In this document: piece after piece, positions 8,018 through 15,483 of the stretch | How positions within the stretch are numbered: position 1 is the stretch's first letter | Layout of the letters: every line of letters begins with the position of its first letter | Source of the DNA: Sphingopyxis sp. | Lineage (GTDB): Bacteria > Pseudomonadota > Alphaproteobacteria > Sphingomonadales > Sphingomonadaceae | Direction: 5' to 3' | NCBI RefSeq assembly: GCF_016463645.1 | Contig: NZ_JAEMQX010000031.1 | Span: forward strand, 1 to 36,705 | DNA length: 36,705 nucleotides | Notes under the pieces: generated by a model | What the model was told of the DNA's origin: nothing | The model's input: the letters and a program-made list of their open reading frames with translations, nothing else | The model's database searches: none | Made by a program: the position numbers and the translations under genes

Positions 8018-8731
8018 ATGGCCAATACCACCCTTCACGACCGTGCGCTCATCCGCCTGTCGGGCAACGACGTCCGCGGCTTTCTGCAGGGGCTGGTGAC
8101 CAACGACACCTCGGGCAATCTGCCCGTGTGGGCGGCGCTGCTCACTGCGCAAGGCAAGGCGCTGTTCGATTTCCTGATCTGGGCCGACGAAGAGGATGTG
8201 CTGATCGATTGCGAGCGCGAGGCGGCCGAGGCGCTCGTGAAGCGCCTGGCGCTCTATCGCCTGCGACGTGCGATCACGATCGCCATCGAGCCTGAACTCG
8301 CCGTGCATTGGGCGCCGGAAGGCGACCTCGGCGTCGTCGATCCGCGGTTTCCCGAACTCGGCCAGCGCTGGCTCGCGCCGGCGGATGAAGGCGAGGGTGC
8401 CGACAGGGCGTGGCGCGCGCGCCGGCTTTCGCATGGCGTGACCGAAGGTCGCGCCGAACTCGGCGACGGCACGACGCTCTGGCTCGAATGCAATGCCGCC
8501 GAGCTGAACGGGGTCAGCTTCACCAAGGGTTGCTACGTCGGGCAGGAAAATACAGCGCGGATGAACTGGCGGCAGAAGGTCAACCGCCGGCTCGTGGTCG
8601 TACCGCTCGCCGAAGCCCACGAGAAGCGGCAAGTGATCCGCTATCCCGATCTCGGCTGGTCGGTGGAGCATCGCCGGGTCGATGATATTCCGGCAGCGTT
8701 GCGGCCGGCGTGGATGGAGATCGCGGCATGA
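8018..8731 (+). CDS. ygfZ: Folate-binding protein YgfZ/GcvT-like
   Basis: A cytoplasmic, tetrahydrofolate-binding protein that supports maintenance of Fe-S enzymes such as MiaB. It is 237 residues, somewhat shorter than the E. coli protein (about 326) but usual for alphaproteobacteria. The diagnostic motif KGCYVGQENTAR, with its essential cysteine, lies near residue 175. Upstream are the typical ALIRLSGNDVRGFLQGLVTND and LLTAQGKALFDFLIW segments. The start at 8018 lacks a Shine-Dalgarno, consistent with the leaderless promoter proposed just before it. The last four bases overlap the start of the next gene (ATGA), indicating translational coupling. Confidence 0.93.
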   Translation: MANTTLHDRALIRLSGNDVRGFLQGLVTNDTSGNLPVWAALLTAQGKALFDFLIWADEEDVLIDCEREAAEALVKRLALYRLRRAITIAIEPELAVHWAPEGDLGVVDPRFPELGQRWLAPADEGEGADRAWRARRLSHGVTEGRAELGDGTTLWLECNAAELNGVSFTKGCYVGQENTARMNWRQKVNRRLVVVPLAEAHEKRQVIRYPDLGWSVEHRRVDDIPAALRPAWMEIAA

Positions 8732-9753
8732 GACCTTGGCTGACGATATCGTCTGTTGCGGCTGCGGCTGCGGCTGCGTCGGCGATGTGCGGCGCGGCAC
8801 CCGCGACCGCCGAGGAGACAAGGCCAGCGGCTGCGTGCTCCGCCGCGAACAGCACGGTGATGACGATCGGCGAAATCGCTGCGCTCGGCGACGCGGCGAT
8901 CGGGCGCTGCGTGACGGTTGAGGGCTGGGCGCTCGGCTTCTTCCTGCAGGCGGACAATGCGGCCCGTTATCGCCAGCAGCATGTCTATAATGATTATACC
9001 AGCACTGGCGCCGTGCTTGGCCTCTATGGTCGTGATCGCGGGGCTGCACCTGCGATTGTCCGCGCCACGGGCCGGATCGACAGCTGCAAGGCGGTCCACG
9101 ACCGGATCATTGCGTCAGGCGAGTTTCCCTTCGTCGGCGGCTTTTGCCATTATTATCATGGCCTCGTCGTCAGCGCCTCGACCGTAACCGAATTGGGCAA
9201 GCCCGACATCGTACGCATTCCGGCCCGCGCCGCCGCAGCCGGGCTCGGCAATCTGTCGCCGATGGCGAACGGCGAGGCGCGCGAGACGCTGCGCGCCACC
9301 TTCGCCCCGTTGCTCGATGCGCTCGTCAAACGCGACAAGGTGGCGCTGCGGCAATTGCTGCGGATCGAGGGCGGGGCAACCATGGCCGAGGACCGACTGG
9401 CAAAGCGCGTCGCGGCACTGACTGCAGCGGATTCGTTCACCGCTGCGCTTCCCGCCGACGGCCCGGCGGTGGTCGAGGTTTTCGGCTGGCGCGAGCCCGA
9501 ATGGGCCGACGAAAAGACGCGGACGGGCAATGCGGCGGCGATGGCGAATACGACGAGCGGTATCGTCTGCGCGGCGCCGAAGCGGACCGCCGACGAGCGG
9601 CTCTGGCCGATAGACGATGCCGACGTCGGTTTCGCGCGCGACCGACCTTATGTCTGCGCGCGTATCTTCATCGGCGCTCTCGATGTCGGGGGCGAGCGGA
9701 TCACCCAATATTTGCTGTATCCCGAGGAACGCGCGGTTCGCGAGCCCGCTTAA
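8728..9753 (+). CDS. Exported protein of unknown function
   Basis: A 341-residue protein with a clear signal peptide (Ala-rich MRPWLTISSVAAAAAAASA, cleavage near ATA-EE), so probably periplasmic. Several cysteines are spread over the mature chain (ACSAAN, GRCVTV, DSCKAV, GGFCHYYHG, GIVCAAP, YVCARIF), suggesting disulfides. The segment MTIGEIAALGDAAIGRCVTVEGWALG resembles the opening of an OB-like or nucleic-acid-binding barrel but is not diagnostic. The second half contains a helical ANGEARETLRATFAPLLDAL region. No catalytic motif seen. ATG at 8728 overlaps the ygfZ stop, so the two are coupled. Function unassigned. Confidence 0.8.
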   Translation: MRPWLTISSVAAAAAAASAMCGAAPATAEETRPAAACSAANSTVMTIGEIAALGDAAIGRCVTVEGWALGFFLQADNAARYRQQHVYNDYTSTGAVLGLYGRDRGAAPAIVRATGRIDSCKAVHDRIIASGEFPFVGGFCHYYHGLVVSASTVTELGKPDIVRIPARAAAAGLGNLSPMANGEARETLRATFAPLLDALVKRDKVALRQLLRIEGGATMAEDRLAKRVAALTAADSFTAALPADGPAVVEVFGWREPEWADEKTRTGNAAAMANTTSGIVCAAPKRTADERLWPIDDADVGFARDRPYVCARIFIGALDVGGERITQYLLYPEERAVREPA

Positions 9754-9788
9754 CCAATCTCCAACTCTCTTTTGCGACAAGAGCGCCC

Positions 9789-10349
9789 ATGTTCGGGCGA
9801 TTTGCCACATTGGCCGCGGGAATTGCGGTGGTGTCGATCGGCATGGCGAGCGTCGCCAGCCGCTCGCCGGCCGTTGCCGATGCGCAGCGTTCGGCCGATG
9901 TCGGCGGCGATGACAATGAAAACTGGACGACCAGGCAGAGCAAGGGCGGCACCTGGTCCTCGACGTCGGGCCCCAGATCCCCGGGCGGAACGGTGCGTCT
10001 CGACCGGTCGGGGGATTCGCATTTCTATGCCGACACCGAAGTCGACGGCACCAATATCCGGATGTTGGTCGACAGCGGCGCCTCGATCGTGGCACTGACG
10101 CGCCGCGACGCCGAGGCGATCGGCATCGACGTCGATCGCCTGCCGGTCAGCGGTACGGCGCGCACTGCGGGTGGCGACGTCCCGATGCGCACCGTCATGC
10201 TCGACAGCGTCGAGGTCGAAGGGATCGAGGTGCGCGGGGTGCAGGCGGCGGTGGTCGATGCCGAGATGGGCGTGTCGCTGCTCGGGCAAAGCTTCCTGTC
10301 GAAACTCGATGCAGTGAATGTCGAAGGCGATACGATGACGCTGCGCTAA
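9789..10349 (+). CDS. Retropepsin-like aspartic protease (TIGR02281-like, clan AA)
   Basis: A 186-residue membrane-anchored or exported protein: an N-terminal hydrophobic helix (residues 5-22), a low-complexity Ser/Gly linker, then a single retropepsin-like domain. The active-site loop is MLVDSGASIVALT with Asp95; the usual D-T-G-A is here D-S-G-A, which is common in this bacterial family. The second half, LLGQSFLSKLDAVNVEGDTMTLR, is the typical hydrophobic psi-loop followed by the family's C-terminal strand. One domain per chain means the active enzyme must dimerise. ATG at 9789 lies 35 bases after the previous stop. Substrates of the family are mostly unknown. Confidence 0.88.
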   Translation: MFGRFATLAAGIAVVSIGMASVASRSPAVADAQRSADVGGDDNENWTTRQSKGGTWSSTSGPRSPGGTVRLDRSGDSHFYADTEVDGTNIRMLVDSGASIVALTRRDAEAIGIDVDRLPVSGTARTAGGDVPMRTVMLDSVEVEGIEVRGVQAAVVDAEMGVSLLGQSFLSKLDAVNVEGDTMTLR

Positions 10350-10397
10350 GGCGCCGAAGGCTTGCCATTCCCGCCGATTTTCCCCACATCGGCCGCC

Positions 10398-11063
10398 ATG
10401 AACGCTCCCAATCCTCCGATGCGCGCGGCGATCGTGCCCGTCACCGCTTTCCAGCAGAATTGCACCTTGCTGTGGTGCACCGCGACGAACAAGGCAGCCT
10501 TTGTCGACCCCGGAGGCGACCTGCCCAAGCTCAGGGAGGCGGTCAAGCAGGCGGGCGTCGAGGTCGAGAAGATCCTTGTTACCCACGGTCATATGGACCA
10601 TTGCGGTCAAGCCGGAATGCTTGCGAAGGAACTCGGCGTGCCGATCGAGGGACCGCACGAGGATGATCGTTTCTGGATCGAGGCCTTTGCCGAGGATGGC
10701 GCGCGCTTCGGCATGGTCGGCGAATCTTTCGAACCCGACCGCTGGCTGGTCGACGGCGACAAGGTCACCGTCGGTCATCTCGAAATCGACGTCATTCACT
10801 GCCCGGGGCACACCCCGGGTCATGTCGTCTTTCACCATGCGCCCTCAAAGCTTGCGATCGTCGGCGACGTGATCTTTCAGGGATCGATCGGGCGTACCGA
10901 CTTCCCGCGCGGCAACCATCAGCAACTACTGGATTCGATCACGCAGAAGCTGTGGCCGCTCGGCGGCGACACGACCTTTCTGCCGGGACATGGCGCGCAC
11001 AGCAATTTCGCTCACGAGCGGCGAACCAACCCGTTCGTGAGCGATATGGCACTGAGCAGCTAG
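10398..11063 (+). CDS. MBL-fold metallo-hydrolase, glyoxalase II-like
   Basis: A 221-residue cytoplasmic hydrolase with the metallo-beta-lactamase fold, resembling short GloB-like (YcbL-type) thioesterases that act on glutathione thioesters. The zinc motif is VTHGHMDHCG (HxHxDH, about residues 63-68). Further metal ligands are in HCPGHTPGHV, IVGDVIFQGSIGR and FLPGHGAHS. The long C-terminal domain of classical glyoxalase II is absent. I start at the ATG at 10398; an upstream in-frame TTG at 10362 is possible and neither has a strong Shine-Dalgarno. It runs toward the MAPEG gene with 6 bases between the stops. Confidence 0.9.
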   Translation: MNAPNPPMRAAIVPVTAFQQNCTLLWCTATNKAAFVDPGGDLPKLREAVKQAGVEVEKILVTHGHMDHCGQAGMLAKELGVPIEGPHEDDRFWIEAFAEDGARFGMVGESFEPDRWLVDGDKVTVGHLEIDVIHCPGHTPGHVVFHHAPSKLAIVGDVIFQGSIGRTDFPRGNHQQLLDSITQKLWPLGGDTTFLPGHGAHSNFAHERRTNPFVSDMALSS

Positions 11064-11069
11064 GGCGGA

Positions 11070-11510
11070 TCAGCGCGGCGCGGCCACGACCGTTTCCTCG
11101 ATTTCGGTTGTGGTGATGCTTGTCGGTGTCAGATAGACGATCGCGAGCGCGCCGATCGCGAGGCCGAACTGGGTCAGCATGGTGATGATCGTGCCGACCA
11201 TGCGGCCCCACATCATCCCGTCCATACCGAGCGCGTGAAAGACACGCCCCAGAAGATAAAGAGCGCCAACGCCCCATAGCCATATCGACGAGCCGAGACC
11301 CAGCTCGACCAGCGCGAGCAGGATCAGCACGAAGGCCGTGTTTTCGACGAAATTGCTGTGTGCCCGCATCCTGCGGGTTAGAGGCTCGTTGCCGCCGTCG
11401 CCGATGAAAACCTTTTCCTTCGTGCGCACCCGCCCGACACGCAGGCTGAGCCACAGGTTGAGCAGCGCTGCACCGGCGGCTATCGTCAGGCTGATCGGCA
11501 AGATTATCAT
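11070..11510 (-). CDS. MAPEG family membrane protein
   Basis: A 146-residue protein of the MAPEG family (membrane-associated eicosanoid and glutathione metabolism); bacterial members are usually annotated as glutathione-S-transferase-like. Four transmembrane helices are evident (about residues 3-20, 53-75, 76-95 and 105-127). The family signature RMRAHSNFVENTAFVLILLAL contains the conserved Asn-Glu pair at the end of the first loop. GGGGGAAG precedes the ATG. The C-terminus is a short polar tail. Its neighbour, the convergent glyoxalase II-like gene, also belongs to a family linked to glutathione chemistry, but a shared role is only suggestive. Confidence 0.9.
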   Translation of the reverse strand: MIILPISLTIAAGAALLNLWLSLRVGRVRTKEKVFIGDGGNEPLTRRMRAHSNFVENTAFVLILLALVELGLGSSIWLWGVGALYLLGRVFHALGMDGMMWGRMVGTIITMLTQFGLAIGALAIVYLTPTSITTTEIEETVVAAPR

Positions 11511-11824
11511 TTCGCTTCCCCCTTATTGGCCGGCGTGTTTCGCTGGCCGGCAAGGGGAAAGGTGTGGCATTCCCGCGCGGCATCGGCAAGGTCGCGGCAT
11601 GTCGCCCGTCAGGGGTTGCCTTTGCGGGCGAAAACGCTATAGCCGCGCCCGATCCGGCACCCGACACCATCTGGCGTTGAGGCACCTTCCGGCGGAAGAT
11701 TTTCCCGCTCCATTGGGGCAGGAACAGCCTTCGGCTTGGCGGGCGGGCCAGTCATTCCCGGCGACGGTTATGACAACTCCGGGTAGCCGATTCGTGACAC
11801 ACTATTGAGAATGCAGGAAATATC
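11511..11824. other. Divergent intergenic region upstream of rpmF
   Basis: A 314-base gap between the MAPEG and rpmF starts. It contains two GCCGGC boxes (about 11528 and 11546) in the MAPEG leader and a plausible sigma-70 promoter for rpmF at 11616-11643. I see no ORF, no yceD-like gene (present before rpmF in enterobacteria) and no RNA gene. Confidence 0.6.
11616..11643 (+). promoter_or_regulatory. Candidate sigma-70 promoter of the rpmF operon
   Basis: TTGCCT at 11616-11621, a 16-base spacer and TATAGC at 11638-11643. This would give a leader of about 175 bases before rpmF. It is the best match in the gap; confidence is limited because no start-site data exist. Confidence 0.4.
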
Positions 11825-12004
11825 ATGGCCGTTCCCAAGCGAAAAACCTCGCCCTCGAAGCGCGGCATGCGTCGCAGCCACGACAGCCTGAAGGTCGAAG
11901 CCTTTCAGGAATGCCCGAACTGCGGCGAGTTGAAGCGCCCGCACAACCTCTGCAACGCCTGCGGCCATTATAACGGCCGCGAAGTGGTGTCGGTCGGCGC
12001 GTAA
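11825..12004 (+). CDS. rpmF: 50S ribosomal protein L32
   Basis: A 59-residue zinc-ribbon protein of the large ribosomal subunit. It begins [20 protein letters not shown], the invariant L32 opening. It carries two CxxC pairs, [18 protein letters not shown], that bind one zinc ion, so it is the zinc-containing (C+) form. GCAGGAAATATC stands before the ATG. plsX follows 21 bases after the stop; linkage of rpmF with plsX and fabH is widely conserved and ties membrane lipid synthesis to ribosome production. Confidence 0.98.
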   Translation: MAVPKRKTSPSKRGMRRSHDSLKVEAFQECPNCGELKRPHNLCNACGHYNGREVVSVGA

Positions 12005-12025
12005 CCTTAGCGAGAGGGCGTCGGA

Positions 12026-13060
12026 ATGGCACTGACACCGCGAATCGCGATCGATGCGATGGGCGGTGACGTCGGCGTGCGCATGATGCTCGCCGGCGCC
12101 GCGATGGCGCGCCACAAGCACGATGGCCTCCGCTTCATCCTCGTCGGCGACGAGGTGCAGATCAAGGCTGCGCTCGAAAATCACCCGAATCTGCGCGCGG
12201 CGTCGGATATCCTCCACACCGATGGCGTGGTGTCGGGCGAGGACAAGCCGAGCCAGGCGCTGCGCAAGGCGAAGAGCACCTCGATGGGGCTCGCGATCGA
12301 CGCGGTGAAGCGCGGCGACGCCGGCGGCGCCGTGTCGGCGGGCAACACCGGCGCGCTGATGGCGATGGCGAAGCTCGCGCTGCGCACGATGCCGGGGATC
12401 GACCGGCCGGCGCTCGCGGCGCTGTTGCCGACGCTCGGCGACAATGACGTCGTGATGCTCGACCTCGGCGCCAACACCGATTGCGACGCCAATAACCTCA
12501 TCCAGTTCGCGGTCATGGGCGCGGCTTATGCGCGCACCGCGATGGGGCTGGAAAAACCGCGCGTCGCCTTGCTCAATATCGGCACCGAGGAACTGAAGGG
12601 CACCGACGAGATCCGCGATGCCGCAGCGCGGCTGCGCGAGGCGCGCGGACTGCCGATGCAGTTCACGGGCTTTATCGAGGGCGACAAACTGTCGCGCGGC
12701 GATGTCGATGTGATCGTCCACGACGGTTTTTCGGGCAATATCGCGTTGAAGACCATCGAGGGGACGGCGCGCTTCGTCACCGACCTGCTCCGCCGCGCCT
12801 TCACCAGTTCGACACGCTCGAAGATCGGCTTCCTGATCTCGCGCCCGGCGACCGAGTTGCTGCGCCACCATCTCGACCCCAATAATCACAATGGCGCGGT
12901 GTTCCTGGGCCTCAACGGCGTGGTACTCAAAAGCCATGGCAGCGCCGACGCCAAGGGGGTCGCCAACTGCGTCCACCTGTGCGCCGAACTGATCGAAAAG
13001 GATATCACGCGTCAGGTGACCGAGGATCTCGCGAATTTCCGTAGCGGCAACGCGACATGA
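12026..13060 (+). CDS. plsX: Phosphate acyltransferase PlsX
   Basis: Converts acyl-ACP and phosphate into acyl-phosphate, the donor for PlsY in phosphatidic acid synthesis; a peripheral membrane enzyme. The 344-residue protein is full length. Signatures are [20 protein letters not shown] at the N-terminus, [51 protein letters not shown] and [20 protein letters not shown]. Its stop overlaps the fabH start by four bases (ATGA), so the two are translated together. It lies within the rpmF-plsX-fabH-ihfA-merR cluster. Confidence 0.98.
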   Translation: MALTPRIAIDAMGGDVGVRMMLAGAAMARHKHDGLRFILVGDEVQIKAALENHPNLRAASDILHTDGVVSGEDKPSQALRKAKSTSMGLAIDAVKRGDAGGAVSAGNTGALMAMAKLALRTMPGIDRPALAALLPTLGDNDVVMLDLGANTDCDANNLIQFAVMGAAYARTAMGLEKPRVALLNIGTEELKGTDEIRDAAARLREARGLPMQFTGFIEGDKLSRGDVDVIVHDGFSGNIALKTIEGTARFVTDLLRRAFTSSTRSKIGFLISRPATELLRHHLDPNNHNGAVFLGLNGVVLKSHGSADAKGVANCVHLCAELIEKDITRQVTEDLANFRSGNAT

Positions 13061-14022
13061 CGCTGCGCGCTGTTCTGGCCGGTACCGGCTCGGCGTTGCC
13101 GCGCAACCGCGTGTCGAACGAGGAACTGGCGCGGCGCGTCGACACGAGCGACGAATGGATCGTCGAACGCACCGGCATCCGCTTTCGCCACATCGCCGAG
13201 CCTGACGAGACGACCGCGACGCTCGGTGCCGATGCGGCGAAGCAGGCGCTCGCTGCGGCGGGGCTCGATCCGTCCGATATCGGCCTGATCATCGTCGCTA
13301 CCGCGACCCCGGACAATACCTTCCCGGCGAGTGCGACCAAGGTGCAGGCGCTGCTCGGCACGCCCGATTGCATCGCGTTCGATGTCGCCGCGGTCTGCTC
13401 GGGCTTCCTCTATGCGGTATCGGTCGCCGACTCGATGCTGCGAACCGGCACTGCGAAGCATGCGCTGGTGATCGGCAGCGAAACGTTCAGTCGCATTCTC
13501 GACTGGGAAGATCGCACGACCTGCGTTCTGTTCGGCGACGGGGCGGGTGCAATCGTCCTGTCGGCCGAAGATGTCGCCGACGACCGCGGTATTCTAGCGA
13601 CCCGGCTGCATGCCGAGGGAAAATACGCAGATATGCTCTATGTCGACGGCGGGCCGTCGACAACGGGCACGGTCGGGCACGTCCGCATGCAGGGCCGCGA
13701 AGTCTTCCGCCACGCGGTTACCAATCTGGCCTCGGTGCTCGCCGAAGTGATGACCGATGCTGGTCTGGCGGCCGACGATATCGACTGGGTCGTTCCGCAT
13801 CAGGCGAACAAGCGCATCATCGACGCAACCGCGAAAAAGCTCGATTTGCCGGCCGAACGCGTCGTACTGACCGTCGATCAGCACGCCAATACGTCGGCGG
13901 CTTCGGTGCCGCTCGCGCTCGATCTCGCGGTGCGCGACGGACGCATCAGGCGCGGCGATCTCGTCGTGCTGGAGGCGATGGGCGGCGGCTTTACCTGGGG
14001 CGCGGCGGTCCTTCGCGTCTGA
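13057..14022 (+). CDS. fabH: Beta-ketoacyl-ACP synthase III
   Basis: Starts fatty acid synthesis by condensing acetyl-CoA with malonyl-ACP. A 321-residue thiolase-fold enzyme with a complete Cys-His-Asn triad: Cys114 in [11 protein letters not shown], His248 in VPHQANKRI and Asn278 in HANTSAAS. The N-terminal [19 protein letters not shown] and C-terminal [13 protein letters not shown] are typical. ATG at 13057 overlaps plsX. The next gene, ihfA, follows after 151 bases that carry an inverted repeat, so ihfA may also have its own promoter. Confidence 0.98.
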   Translation: MTLRAVLAGTGSALPRNRVSNEELARRVDTSDEWIVERTGIRFRHIAEPDETTATLGADAAKQALAAAGLDPSDIGLIIVATATPDNTFPASATKVQALLGTPDCIAFDVAAVCSGFLYAVSVADSMLRTGTAKHALVIGSETFSRILDWEDRTTCVLFGDGAGAIVLSAEDVADDRGILATRLHAEGKYADMLYVDGGPSTTGTVGHVRMQGREVFRHAVTNLASVLAEVMTDAGLAADDIDWVVPHQANKRIIDATAKKLDLPAERVVLTVDQHANTSAASVPLALDLAVRDGRIRRGDLVVLEAMGGGFTWGAAVLRV

Positions 14023-14086
14023 CCTTCGTTCCGGCGCGTCAACTTCTCCTTCCATCCGTTTCAGTTTGGCGGATTAATTCGCATTT

Positions 14087-14101
14087 GTTACATATGGTAA
14101 C
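14087..14101. promoter_or_regulatory. Perfect inverted repeat upstream of ihfA (candidate operator)
   Basis: GTTAC (14087-14091), ATATG, GTAAC (14097-14101): 5-bp arms around a 5-base AT-rich centre, 73 bases before the ihfA start. The spacing suits a dimeric regulator. The MerR protein encoded two genes downstream is one candidate, by proximity only. Confidence 0.45.
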
Positions 14102-14173
14102 GGGACTCGTGACGGTGGGGGCTGTCGGGGAACCAGTTGCGTATTTTCGCTTCAGGAGGGGGAAGGGATCAAC

Positions 14174-14467
14174 ATGACCGCAGGGACGCTTACGCGAGCC
14201 GATATCGCCAGCCGCATCAATCAGCAGATCGGGCTGTCGCGCAATGAATCGGCGGCAATAGTCGAATCGATTCTCGATCATATGTCCGACGCGCTCGCGG
14301 TCGGGCAGAATGTGAAGATTTCGGGCTTCGGCACCTTCGTGCTGCGCGACAAGGCCCAGCGTATCGGCCGCAATCCCAAGACCGGCATCGAGGTGCCGAT
14401 CCTGCCGCGGCGCGTGATGACCTTTCGCGCCAGTCAGACGATGCGCGCGCGCGTCGCGGGCAAATAG
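14174..14467 (+). CDS. ihfA: Integration host factor subunit alpha
   Basis: A 97-residue nucleoid protein of the HU/IHF family that bends DNA as a heterodimer with IHF beta. It reads [27 protein letters not shown] at the N-terminus, [15 protein letters not shown] in the body, and [23 protein letters not shown] in the beta-arm, where Pro of RNPKTG intercalates into DNA. The alpha assignment rests on the sequence style and on its place before a merR gene, the usual alphaproteobacterial order. A purine-rich GGAGGGGGAAGGGATC tract precedes the ATG. Confidence 0.95.
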   Translation: MTAGTLTRADIASRINQQIGLSRNESAAIVESILDHMSDALAVGQNVKISGFGTFVLRDKAQRIGRNPKTGIEVPILPRRVMTFRASQTMRARVAGK

Positions 14468-14475
14468 GGACGCGC

Positions 14476-14871
14476 ATGTCGGCTTTTGACGGCTCTCCCG
14501 ACGGCGGCAAGGCGTCCGGCGCCATGCTCGCCATCGGAGAGCTGGCCGACCGCATCGGGGTGCCTACCCATGTTCTGCGCTATTGGGAGACGCGGTTCCC
14601 GCAATTGAAACCGCTCCAGCGATCCGGCCGCCGGCGTTACTACCGTGCCGAGGATGTCGCGCTCGCCGAACGGATACACCATTTGCTTCACGTTCAGGGC
14701 TTTACCGTCGACGGCGCGCGCAAGGCGCTGTCGGAGCCGGGCGCTGCATCGGCGTCGCGCGCGGCTGTAACGCGCACGCCGCTCGATGCCGGGTCATCGG
14801 GCCGTGCATCCGGCATTCCGGTCGAGGCGCTGATCGCGCTTCGCCAGCGGCTCGCAGCGGCGCTCGGTTAA
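14476..14871 (+). CDS. MerR family transcriptional regulator
   Basis: A 131-residue DNA-binding protein. The winged helix-turn-helix covers residues 18-85, with the subfamily signature AIGELADRIGVPTHVLRYWETRFPQLKP followed by RSGRRRYYRAEDVALAERIHHLL. The C-terminal 45 residues are short, Ala/Ser-rich and lack the Cys or effector domain of metal- and drug-sensing MerR proteins. It resembles the MerR protein routinely found after ihfA in alphaproteobacteria (regulon unknown). It begins 8 bases after the ihfA stop. Its stop is 3 bases from the convergent SixA-like gene. Confidence 0.93.
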   Translation: MSAFDGSPDGGKASGAMLAIGELADRIGVPTHVLRYWETRFPQLKPLQRSGRRRYYRAEDVALAERIHHLLHVQGFTVDGARKALSEPGAASASRAAVTRTPLDAGSSGRASGIPVEALIALRQRLAAALG

Positions 14872-14874
14872 GCG

Positions 14875-15426
14875 CTAGTCGTTGTCCATTGCCGGCGCGA
14901 GTGCCGGATCGAGATCGCGTGGACGGATGAAGCTCGTGAAGCGCGCCATATTCGCATCGAGATCGTGCCAGTCGCCGATATCGAGTTCGAGCCGCGCGAG
15001 CGCCGAGGTCGGCAATTTTTCTTCAACCTTCGCACGCAGTTCATCGTCCGGCGTTTCGGGGACGAGCATCAGGATCAGATCTTCGAGCCCCGGATTGTGT
15101 CCCGAAATCAGCAGATGCTCCGCATCGCGGCCGGTGTCGCGGATCACGTCGATCAGCGTCGCGGCGGACGCGAGATAGATGCGCCGGTCCCAATGCGGTT
15201 CGAGCGCGTCCAAATCGGCGGCGGGCTGGAAGATGTCGAGCGTCTCGGTCACGCGCACGGCGGGCGAGGCGACGATGCGATCGACGGGCAGTTTCCGGCG
15301 CTTCAGCCATTGACCGATCAGTTCGGCGCCGCGTTGGCCTCGCTTGTTGATCGGGCGGTCGAAATCGCGTTCGACCTGAACGTCCCAACCCGATTTGGCG
15401 TGGCGCAGGATGGTCAAAGTCTTCAA
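14875..15426 (-). CDS. SixA-type histidine phosphatase family protein
   Basis: A 183-residue member of the histidine phosphatase (phosphoglycerate mutase-like) superfamily, of the short SixA kind that dephosphorylates phosphohistidine or small phosphoesters. The catalytic RHG-equivalent is LRHAKSGW with His9 at the N-terminus. The second catalytic His is in LLISGHNPGLEDLI. The start is a TTG at 15426 with GGGGAG just upstream; no nearby ATG fits. It follows the helicase gene by 57 bases on the same strand and may be co-transcribed with it. The true substrate is unknown. Confidence 0.9.
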   Translation of the reverse strand: MKTLTILRHAKSGWDVQVERDFDRPINKRGQRGAELIGQWLKRRKLPVDRIVASPAVRVTETLDIFQPAADLDALEPHWDRRIYLASAATLIDVIRDTGRDAEHLLISGHNPGLEDLILMLVPETPDDELRAKVEEKLPTSALARLELDIGDWHDLDANMARFTSFIRPRDLDPALAPAMDND

Positions 15427-15483
15427 AATATCTCCCCGCGTCCCGACGCTTTTTCCCTCGTTCGCCGGCCTTGTGCCGGAAAC

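Noticed and set aside
5056..8295. A very long open frame (over 1000 codons) on the plus strand across GNAT, glycine-zipper, rarD and pyrC
   Set aside because: It overlaps well-identified genes in other frames or on the other strand, its product is Arg/Ala-rich without domains, and such shadows are normal at this GC content.
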